Positions 1-5,609 of a DNA stretch of 8,507 bases are shown piece after piece (the first letter of the stretch is position 1; every line of letters begins with the position of its first letter). The stretch is taken from contig SPCK01000072.1 in assembly GCA_004525355.1 (NCBI GenBank), positions 1-8,507 of the forward strand, read 5' to 3'. The DNA comes from Spirochaetales bacterium (GTDB taxonomy: Bacteria; Spirochaetota; Spirochaetia; Treponematales; UBA12059). A program made the position numbers and the translations under genes. The notes beneath the pieces were generated by a model. The model was not told the origin of the DNA and made no database searches. It saw nothing but the letters and a program-made list of their open reading frames with translations.

Positions 1-1449
1 GGTGGCGGCGGATTCATGATCATCAAGCTCGTCAACATGAAGGAAGCGGTCGTCATCGACTTCCGCGAATCAGCTCCGGCCGCGTCCACCCCCGACATGT
101 ACGTGTACGGCGCCGACGGCAAGATCATAGGCAATGCCAGCCAAGTGGGCGGACTCGCCTCTGGCGTACCGGGCGAGGTCGCAGGCCTCCTGTACGCGCT
201 GGACAACTACGGTACCAGGAAGATAAAGCGCGACAAGGCCCTCGCTCCCGCCATCAAGCTGGCCGAGGAAGGCTTCCCCGTCACGGTCAACCTGGCCAGC
301 ATCATCCAGGACAACCTTGGCAAGATCAACACGTTCCCGGCTACAGCCGCGATTTATACCAAGGGTGGCCTTCCGTATGAAATCGGCGAGACCATCAAGA
401 ATCCCGACTATGCCGCGACGCTCAAGCTGATCGCCAAGTACGGCGCCGACGCCGTCTACAAGGGCGAGCTTGCCGAGAAGATCGCCAAGGCAGTGCAGGA
501 CGCGGGCGGTATCATGACCGTGAAGGACCTCGCCGACTACCAGGTCAAAGTCCGCAAGCCGATCACCGGTACCTATCGCGGCTACTCGCTCATCTCGACG
601 CCGCCCGCCAGCTCCGGCGGAACCATCATCATCGAGATCCTGAACATCCTCGAGAACTTCGATCTGGCCAAGTACGGCGACGGCACCCCCGAAACCGAAC
701 ACCTCTGGATCGAGGCGCTGAGGCTCGCCTTCGCCGATCGCAGCAAGTACATGGCCGACGCCGACTTCGTCAAGGTTCCGCTCGCGGGCCTGACCAGCAA
801 GGCCTATGCCAAGCAGCTCGCCGCCAAGATCTCGATGAGCGCGGCCATGGGCAGCGCCAGCGCCGACGACCCGACCAAGTTCGAGAGCGGCTCGACGACC
901 AGTTTTGCCGTCATGGACAAGGCCGGTAACATGGTCGCTGTCACCAAGAGCATCAACTACTTCTTCGGCTCCGGCGTCGTCGTACCCGGCACCGGCATTA
1001 TCATGAACAACCACATGGACGACTTTGCGCTCAAGCCCGGACACGTACAGTCCATTGAGCCCGGCAAACGCCCGCTGTCGTCGATGAGCCCGACGCTGGT
1101 GCTCGATCCTGACGGCAAGCCTTTCATGGCCGTAGGTTCTCCGGGAGCCACCCGTATCATCGAGGCAGTCGCGCAGACGATCTCCAACGTCGTCGACCAC
1201 GGCATGTCGATCCAGCAGGCGATAATGGCTCCCCGGCTCTTCACGATGGCGTCCGGTGCAGTCCAGATCGAAGGCCGGACATCGACCAATACCATCAAGG
1301 CGCTCGAGGCGCTCGGGCACACCGTGAACGTACGCGGTGACTGGGATGCATATTTCGGCGGCGTGCACGCCGTGGTGTACAACCGGGCCGCGAAGCTGCT
1401 TGAGGGCGGTGCCGACCCAAGGCGCGACGGGCAGGCCATAGGCTTCTGA
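1..1449 (+). CDS. ggt: Gamma-glutamyltransferase (GGT family, Ntn hydrolase), 5'-truncated by window edge
   Basis: The reading frame is open from base 1 (it begins GGGGFM), so the first in-frame ATG at 16 is internal. About 482 residues are present, and roughly 80 N-terminal residues including any signal peptide should lie upstream. GGT enzymes cleave a gamma-glutamyl bond and pass the glutamyl group to water or an amine; they self-cleave before a Thr that becomes the nucleophile. Counting from base 1, visible family signatures are: DFRESAP (20-26), whose Arg binds the substrate carboxylate; STTSFAVMDKAGN, with predicted catalytic Thr at about 299 (bases 895-897); NNHMDDF (336-342); RPLSSMSPT (SS at 360-361); and GSPGATR (379-385), the oxyanion-hole loop. 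That loop usually reads GSPGG, so the second Gly is Ala here. The gene precedes a gamma-PGA operon, which suggests a CapD-like depolymerase or transferase role (inference). The family call is firm; the substrate is not known. Confidence 0.95.
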   Translation, partial: GGGGFMIIKLVNMKEAVVIDFRESAPAASTPDMYVYGADGKIIGNASQVGGLASGVPGEVAGLLYALDNYGTRKIKRDKALAPAIKLAEEGFPVTVNLASIIQDNLGKINTFPATAAIYTKGGLPYEIGETIKNPDYAATLKLIAKYGADAVYKGELAEKIAKAVQDAGGIMTVKDLADYQVKVRKPITGTYRGYSLISTPPASSGGTIIIEILNILENFDLAKYGDGTPETEHLWIEALRLAFADRSKYMADADFVKVPLAGLTSKAYAKQLAAKISMSAAMGSASADDPTKFESGSTTSFAVMDKAGNMVAVTKSINYFFGSGVVVPGTGIIMNNHMDDFALKPGHVQSIEPGKRPLSSMSPTLVLDPDGKPFMAVGSPGATRIIEAVAQTISNVVDHGMSIQQAIMAPRLFTMASGAVQIEGRTSTNTIKALEALGHTVNVRGDWDAYFGGVHAVVYNRAAKLLEGGADPRRDGQAIGF

Positions 1450-1464
1450 ACGAGAGACATCACA

Positions 1465-1505
1465 GGACGGCGTCGATCTTTTTCGGCGCCATTCCCGCGC
1501 CGTCC
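1465..1505 (+). promoter_or_regulatory. Hairpins competing with the terminator (antiterminator-like)
   Basis: GGACGGCG at 1465-1472 pairs perfectly with CGCCGTCC at 1498-1505 (8 bp, 25-nt loop). A second, internal option pairs CGGCGC (1484-1489) with GCGCCG (1497-1502), 6 bp with a 7-nt loop. Both use bases that form the left arm of the terminator at 1498-1534, so the three structures exclude one another. The pairing is read directly from the sequence. A regulatory role is inference, because the 12-bp terminator stem should be more stable than either alternative. Confidence 0.35.
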
Positions 1506-1542
1506 GGTGGACCCACGGGTTGCACCGGACGGCGTTTCCGTT
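1498..1542 (+). terminator. Intrinsic terminator after the GGT gene
   Basis: A perfect 12-bp GC-rich stem, CGCCGTCCGGTG (1498-1509) with CACCGGACGGCG (1523-1534), closes a 13-nt loop. It is followed by TTTCCGTT (1535-1542), a short imperfect T-tract. It starts 48 bp after the GGT stop codon. It most likely ends the GGT transcript and separates it from the operon at 1594. The weak T-tract leaves room for some readthrough. Confidence 0.75.
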
Positions 1543-1547
1543 CAACA

Positions 1548-1556
1548 TGTTATATC
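1548..1556 (+). promoter_or_regulatory. Candidate extended -10 promoter element for the operon
   Basis: TGTTATATC resembles an extended -10 (TGn followed by TATATC, 4 of 6 matches to TATAAT). It lies in the AT-richer stretch just after the terminator, about 38 bp before the ATG at 1594. No good -35 hexamer is seen at 16-18 bp upstream, where the terminator arm lies. A weaker alternative is TTCAAC (1541-1546) with TAGATA (1568-1573), but that spacer is 21 bp. Confidence 0.22.
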
Positions 1557-1581
1557 CGCCCTTTTAGTAGATACAAAGATC

Positions 1582-1586
1582 AGGAG
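1582..1586 (+). promoter_or_regulatory. Ribosome binding site that sets the start at 1594
   Basis: AGGAG lies 7 nt before ATG 1594. This favours that start over the in-frame ATG at 1507, which falls inside the terminator stem, has no comparable site and would place 29 non-signal-like residues before a good signal peptide. Confidence 0.8.
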
Positions 1587-1593
1587 ATTATCC

Positions 1594-2145
1594 ATGCGAC
1601 GCATTTTCGTATTGTTGATGGCAATCGCCGTCACCGTTTCGATTGCTTCCGCACAGGCGACCGTGGCGATCGCCGACAAACCGGCCCTGCTGACGTCGAT
1701 CGGGCAGAGCGCGGATTTCGAGATGGTCAAAGTACTCCTCAACCGGGCAAAGGTTCCTTTCACGACCGACGCGGTCGCATTGCCCTCGAGCTTGCCAGGT
1801 GCCGCCAAGACCCTCATCCTGTCGGTCGGCGGTAGTTCAAAGGGCCTCGGAGCTGCTGGCATCAGCGTCGATGACGAGATGGCCAGGGCCAAGGCACTGA
1901 TCAAGCGAGCCAAGGATCTCGGTATGAAGATCATCGTGATCCACGTCGGCGGCGAGGCCAGACGAGGCACGCTGTCCGATATTTTCATCGAGCTCTGCGT
2001 ACCCGCTGGCGACCTGGTGATCGTGGTCGAGGATGGCGACAAGGACGGACTGTTCGAGAAGCTCGCCGCTCCATCGAAAATAGCCGTCATCAAAGTCCCG
2101 AAGATAACAGCGGCCGGAGCCCCGCTCGCCGCGGCATTCAAGTAA
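1594..2145 (+). CDS. Small exported protein, DUF6305-like
   Basis: This encodes 183 residues. A Sec signal peptide is clear: MRRIF, a hydrophobic core to about residue 17, then ASA|Q with predicted cleavage after residue 20. The mature ~163 residues alternate beta strands and helices: TSIGQSAD (34-41), TLILSVGGSSKGLG (73-86), a helix at about 92-109, then KIIVIHVGGEARRG (112-125) and LVIVVEDGDKDG (141-152). The two strand-VGG-polar loops look like ligand-binding loops of a small Rossmann-like fold. From memory it resembles the uncharacterised family DUF6305; I could not check this. At 183 aa it is too short for a classical DctP solute-binding protein (~330 aa). It is first in the operon, 10 bp before a DctM-like permease, so a periplasmic helper or ligand-binding role for that transporter is a reasonable inference. 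No enzyme motif is recognised. Confidence 0.85.
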   Translation: MRRIFVLLMAIAVTVSIASAQATVAIADKPALLTSIGQSADFEMVKVLLNRAKVPFTTDAVALPSSLPGAAKTLILSVGGSSKGLGAAGISVDDEMARAKALIKRAKDLGMKIIVIHVGGEARRGTLSDIFIELCVPAGDLVIVVEDGDKDGLFEKLAAPSKIAVIKVPKITAAGAPLAAAFK

Positions 2146-2155
2146 GGAAGTACCC

Positions 2156-3424
2156 GTGCCATTCGAATTCATCCTGTTCATCGCGATGGTAGGCGTTTTC
2201 GTCGTCTGCGCCTTCGCGATAAAGCTGCCGGTATCGCTTTCGATGCTGGCAGCCTCGGTCGCCGGCCTGCTTGTGTCAGGCAACGGCTTGGGGATACGGC
2301 ACCTCGTCGAGGGAACCTTTGGCTACGTCGACACGATCCTGGTCATTGCGACCGCAATGATCTTCATGCGTGCGGTTCAGGAAAGCGGAGCTCTCGACGC
2401 GCTGAACATCGTCATCATCAAACGCTTCAAATCGATTCCGGCTCTGCTCCTGCCGATGCTGATGCTCGTGGCCATGTTTCCCGGCATGATCACCGGTAGT
2501 TCGAGCGCCTCGGTGCTGACTGCCGGAGCCGTGGTGGCGCCGGTGCTCATCCTGTTGGGGCTGCCCGTTGCCAAGGCGGGGGCGTTCATCGCGCTGGCTG
2601 GAATTCTGGGTATGATCGCGCCGCCAGTAAACATTCCGGCGATGATCATCGGTGGCGGTATCGACATGCCGTTCGTCGGTTTCGAGCTTCCACTCCTCCT
2701 TCTGACCATTCCACCTGCCATCGTGTTCGCGCTGGTGCTCGGTCTGAAACACGTCAAGAAGGTATCATGGGAGGAAATCGCTCCCAAGCTTGAAGTTGAG
2801 ACCTATAAGCGTTACGGCCCCAGGCTCTTCATACCGATCCTCGTGGTGGCGACGCTCATGGTGCTGGGCAAGACGGTCCCGAAGTATTTCGGCATGGGGC
2901 TGCCATTGATGTTCCTGATCGGTGCCGCGCTCGCGCTGTTTGCAGGCAAACGCTTCAATCCGCTTGTCGCCGCGAAGGCCGCGGTTGCCGACGCGCTACC
3001 GGTGCTCGGTATCCTTGCCGGCGTCGGCATGTTCATCCAGGTCATGACACTGACCGGTGTACGAGGCTTCATCGTCGTCAACGCGCTGTCTGTGCCTCCG
3101 GTCATGCTGTACGTCGCCATAGCGGTGACCATCCCGCTCTTCGGTGCGGTATCGTCGTTCGGCGCCTCGAGCGTCCTGGGTGTGCCGTTCCTGCTGGCAC
3201 TGCTGGGCAAGAACCAGATCGTGACAGCGGCTGCCCTGTCTCTGATAGCCTCCCTTGGCGACTTCATGCCGCCCACGGCTCTTTCAGCGATCTTCGCCGC
3301 GCAGGTCGTTGGCATCAAAAAGTATTCAAAGGTACTCAAGTATCTCATCATTCCGTCGATCGTCATACTCGCGTGGGCTCTCGTGTTCATAGCGTATTCC
3401 AAGCAGATCGCCGCCTTGTATTGA
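2156..3424 (+). CDS. TRAP transporter large permease (DctM)-like membrane protein
   Basis: This encodes 422 residues from GTG with GGAAG (2146-2150) 5 nt upstream. It is very hydrophobic, with about 11-13 predicted membrane segments, and its length matches DctM (~425 aa). It has two related halves typical of the ion-transporter superfamily. Half one has GMITGSSSASVLT (110-122) and LGMIAPPVNIPAMIIGGG (151-168). Half two has FGAVSSFGASSVLG (329-342) and LGDFMPPTALSAIFAAQ (367-383). The Ser/Gly-rich hairpin tips and the PP motifs line up between halves and are where substrate and Na+ bind in this fold. DctM normally works with a small DctQ subunit and a periplasmic DctP protein; neither is in the window. 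Position between an exported protein and gamma-PGA genes suggests uptake or efflux of glutamate or gamma-glutamyl compounds (inference). A non-TRAP secondary carrier of the same fold is possible. Confidence 0.85.
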   Translation: MPFEFILFIAMVGVFVVCAFAIKLPVSLSMLAASVAGLLVSGNGLGIRHLVEGTFGYVDTILVIATAMIFMRAVQESGALDALNIVIIKRFKSIPALLLPMLMLVAMFPGMITGSSSASVLTAGAVVAPVLILLGLPVAKAGAFIALAGILGMIAPPVNIPAMIIGGGIDMPFVGFELPLLLLTIPPAIVFALVLGLKHVKKVSWEEIAPKLEVETYKRYGPRLFIPILVVATLMVLGKTVPKYFGMGLPLMFLIGAALALFAGKRFNPLVAAKAAVADALPVLGILAGVGMFIQVMTLTGVRGFIVVNALSVPPVMLYVAIAVTIPLFGAVSSFGASSVLGVPFLLALLGKNQIVTAAALSLIASLGDFMPPTALSAIFAAQVVGIKKYSKVLKYLIIPSIVILAWALVFIAYSKQIAALY

Positions 3425-3439
3425 GTGAGGAGAGAGCAC

Positions 3440-3583
3440 ATGAAGATCATATACTTGACAATCGCCGCGGGAGTTCTGGTACTCACCGCGTGGAATCTCT
3501 GGACCGAGAAGGACTGGCGGAAGCAGGCGACGGCCGCGATGGTCGCCGTGCCGCTGCTACTGCGCGTTCTTCTGATCAAGTAG
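3440..3583 (+). CDS. 47-residue small membrane protein
   Basis: ATG 3440 follows a purine-rich GAGGAGAGAG (3427-3436) and the frame ends at TAG 3581-3583. It lies 15 bp after the permease gene and 9 bp before the next gene, filling a gap that would otherwise be empty in a tight operon. The product starts MKIIYLTIAAGVLVLTAW, a hydrophobic segment at about 3-20. A charged linker, TEKDWRKQ (22-29), follows, then a second hydrophobic segment (about 31-46) ending in Lys. This predicts a two-helix membrane hairpin. No family is recognised. It might be a small accessory subunit of the adjacent permease, taking the place of the much larger DctQ (inference from position only). Codon use is GC-rich at third positions like its neighbours. 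Confidence 0.72.
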   Translation: MKIIYLTIAAGVLVLTAWNLWTEKDWRKQATAAMVAVPLLLRVLLIK

Positions 3584-3592
3584 GATATATCA

Positions 3593-4723
3593 ATGCAAAA
3601 GCACCATATCAGCGCAGTGATCATCTCGATCCTGATGCTGGCGGCCTGCGTCGTAGCGGGAGTGACCTTCCTGGAGCACCGGAAGGTCGAACCCATCGTC
3701 CGCGGCCCAGGCGTCACCGAGATCGTCAAGCTGTCGAAGTGGTATCCGGGCCTCGAGGGCACGGCCGCCGATACTGACGTGTACATATTCAAGGGCGAAG
3801 CGCCTGGCGGTTCCATGCTCGTGCTCGGCGGTACCCATCCCAACGAGCCTTCGGGCTTTCTTTCCGCGGTTCTCCTCATCGAGAACGCCACCATGGCTTC
3901 GGGGACGCTGTATGTGATACCGCGGGCCAACAATTCGGGCTTTTCGCACAATGATCCGCAGGAGGGCGCCCCGACCGGCTACCACTTTACCCTTTCAGAC
4001 GGTTCAACGCGGTTCTTCCGCTACGGGTCCAGGGCGACGAACCCTATCCACCAGTGGCCCGATCCTGATGTCTACGTGCACGCGGCCAGCGGCCAGACCC
4101 TGTCGGGCAACGAGACGCGGAACCTGAACCGCGGCTATCCCGGTCGTACCGACGGAACCCTGACCGAGAAAGCCTGCTACGGAATAACCCAGATGATCCT
4201 GGCCGAGAAGATCGGCCTGTCCGTGGACCTCCACGAGGCGTCACCCGAGTACCCGGTTATAAACGCTATTGTCGCCCACGAGCGGGCGATGCCGGTAGCC
4301 TCGCAGGTGGTTCTCGGCCTCGAGTTCAGTGACATCACCATAGGCCTCGAGCCGTCGCCCAAGAACCTGCGGGGACTGACCCACCGCGAACTCGGCGACG
4401 CGACCGATACGCTGGCCGTTCTCATGGAAACGGCCAACCCGTCGCAAGGCCGGCTCAGGGGCAGGACCGACGAGGCCCTCGCGTTGGAAGGCAAGGATCT
4501 GTACTACATCAAGGCGCAGCAGCTGGGCCGGCTCTACGTTCCTTTCGATGAGAAGGGGCATTCCATAGAGGAGCGTGTCGGACGGCACCTGTCCGCCCTC
4601 ATAGAGTTCGCATTCGCGATGAGCAGTGAGTATCCGGATCAACCGATCGAGATCAACGGCATACCCGCGTATGACGAGCTGCAACAAGCCGGTCTTGGAG
4701 CCTATCTTCGCCCGCTGCAATGA
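3593..4723 (+). CDS. Membrane-anchored zinc amidohydrolase, succinylglutamate desuccinylase/aspartoacylase (AstE/AspA) family
   Basis: This encodes 376 residues; ATG 3593 has AGGA (3582-3585) 7 nt upstream. The family is a carboxypeptidase-like zinc fold that removes acyl groups from amino acids. Visible motifs are GGTHPNEPSG (79-88) with zinc ligands His82 and Glu85, RNLNRGYPGR (176-185) with substrate-binding Asn/Arg, VDLHEA (211-216) with third zinc ligand His214, and VLMETANPSQG (276-286) whose Glu279 matches the catalytic Glu. The N-terminus (residues 6-27) is hydrophobic with LAAC at 16-19, so it is either a lipoprotein or a signal anchor. Cytosolic AstE and AspA lack this, so the catalytic domain probably acts outside the cytoplasm. 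An insert at about 112-170 between the first zinc motif and NLNR is rich in polar and aromatic residues. Arginine-catabolism (ast) neighbours are absent. With gamma-PGA genes downstream, gamma-glutamyl amide hydrolysis is a plausible role, but unproven. Confidence 0.85.
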   Translation: MQKHHISAVIISILMLAACVVAGVTFLEHRKVEPIVRGPGVTEIVKLSKWYPGLEGTAADTDVYIFKGEAPGGSMLVLGGTHPNEPSGFLSAVLLIENATMASGTLYVIPRANNSGFSHNDPQEGAPTGYHFTLSDGSTRFFRYGSRATNPIHQWPDPDVYVHAASGQTLSGNETRNLNRGYPGRTDGTLTEKACYGITQMILAEKIGLSVDLHEASPEYPVINAIVAHERAMPVASQVVLGLEFSDITIGLEPSPKNLRGLTHRELGDATDTLAVLMETANPSQGRLRGRTDEALALEGKDLYYIKAQQLGRLYVPFDEKGHSIEERVGRHLSALIEFAFAMSSEYPDQPIEINGIPAYDELQQAGLGAYLRPLQ

Positions 4724-5604
4724 GACAAAGCCTTCCTGGCGGGGAATTGTTCCCCTCCCTCCCTTTTCCATGGTCGGGCGGCGCCATTCAGAACGGCTCC
4801 GCCCTTCCTCGAATCCTGGTTTCGGCTTTCATCTTCCTCGGACTGGCCAGCCTGTTCGGATGCGCTGGATCGGCTCCACACCTTGGTGTCGTGCCGTACG
4901 GTTCAGGCTTTCCCGGCGTGACGAGGCTGTACGGAGCAGAGCCGGGACCGGTACTGCTCGTCATTGCGGGGCTCCATGGCGATGAAACGTCGGGTCCCGC
5001 CGCAGCCAGGTTGCTCGCGGCCGGGCCGGCTCCGGTCCGGGGGACCATCGTCATCCTTCCGGAAGCCGCGCCAGAAGCGATGAACGCGGGCTTGCGCTGG
5101 GCTTCCGGCTGGTCCGACCTCAATCGCGCATTTCCTGTAGCCGGCGATGACACCTCGGTCCGCGCCAACTTGAGCGATCCCGCATTCGCCAGGGCAGACG
5201 CGATACTCGGATTACTGGCAACCGAACGGCCCTACCTGGTTCTGGACCTGCACGAGAGCGACCGGTACTGGACCGAAGGCGATGGACCGTCGCTCGTCGT
5301 TCCCGCGTCGATGCGGGCTTCGGAACTGGCGCTGGCTCTGCTTGAAGCACCTTGCATGGAAGGCTTCTCATTCACGGGGCCTCCGCCAGCGGGCAGCCTA
5401 GCGGCCGCCGCTGACGCCCTCCTTGACGTCCCGGTCTTCATCGTCGAGGTACCGGACACTTTTGAACCCGCGGAACGCGTCCGTTTGTATATGAAAACGA
5501 TTGCCGCAGCGCTTCGGCTGCTCGGGATGTCCGATAATCCAGAAACGACCGGTGCCGAAACACGGTCGCTTTTCCCCGAATCATCGGATACGGGTGGAGC
5601 GTAA
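4720..5604 (+). CDS. Second AstE/AspA-family zinc hydrolase, probable lipoprotein or anchored
   Basis: This encodes 294 residues. The start overlaps the previous stop (ATGA, 4720-4723), with no clear ribosome binding site, so translation is probably coupled. The first ~31 residues are Pro/Gly-rich with little charge. A hydrophobic stretch follows (32-47) ending in LFGC (45-48), a marginal lipobox. Catalytic-fold motifs are AGLHGDETSG (83-92) with zinc ligands His86 and Glu89, SDLNRAFPV (132-140), LDLHES (175-180) with His178, and FIVEVPD (240-246) with likely catalytic Glu243. All key residues are present, so it should be active. It is shorter than its upstream relative and clearly diverged from it, suggesting an old duplication or different substrates. 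A TTG at 4747 is a less likely alternative start. The 3' end lies 5 bp before pgsB. An extracytoplasmic role on gamma-PGA or glutamyl peptides is inferred from position only. Confidence 0.82.
   Translation: MRQSLPGGELFPSLPFPWSGGAIQNGSALPRILVSAFIFLGLASLFGCAGSAPHLGVVPYGSGFPGVTRLYGAEPGPVLLVIAGLHGDETSGPAAARLLAAGPAPVRGTIVILPEAAPEAMNAGLRWASGWSDLNRAFPVAGDDTSVRANLSDPAFARADAILGLLATERPYLVLDLHESDRYWTEGDGPSLVVPASMRASELALALLEAPCMEGFSFTGPPPAGSLAAAADALLDVPVFIVEVPDTFEPAERVRLYMKTIAAALRLLGMSDNPETTGAETRSLFPESSDTGGA
4741..4755 (+). repeat. Small perfect hairpin at the 5' end of the second AspA-like gene
   Basis: GGGGAA-TTG-TTCCCC forms a 6-bp stem with a 3-nt loop. It lies 18 bp after the 4723 stop and is followed by a pyrimidine-rich tract (4756-4768, TCCCTCCCTTTTC). 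It overlaps codons 8-12 of the gene at 4720. It could slow translation or mark a weak terminator or mRNA-processing site; it may also be chance. Confidence 0.3.
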
Positions 5605-5609
5605 CGCTC

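Noticed and set aside
70..1548. Long minus-strand open frame (492 codons) opposite the GGT gene
   Set aside because: Its translation is rich in His, Arg, Asp and Val with no domain, which is typical of the antisense of a GC-rich gene. The plus strand carries unambiguous GGT motifs.
1507..1593. Upstream ATG 1507 as start of the exported protein
   Set aside because: It lies inside the terminator stem and lacks a ribosome binding site; ATG 1594 has AGGAG at 7 nt and starts a proper signal peptide.
3373..3777. Plus-strand open frame of 134 codons across the permease end and the small gene
   Set aside because: It overlaps three better-supported genes, and its product is charged and low in complexity with no recognisable domain.
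2812..3951. Minus-strand open frame of 379 codons opposite the permease and first hydrolase
   Set aside because: It spans three plus-strand genes and their junctions, shows no coherent domain, and has Ser/Thr/Met-rich composition typical of an antisense shadow.
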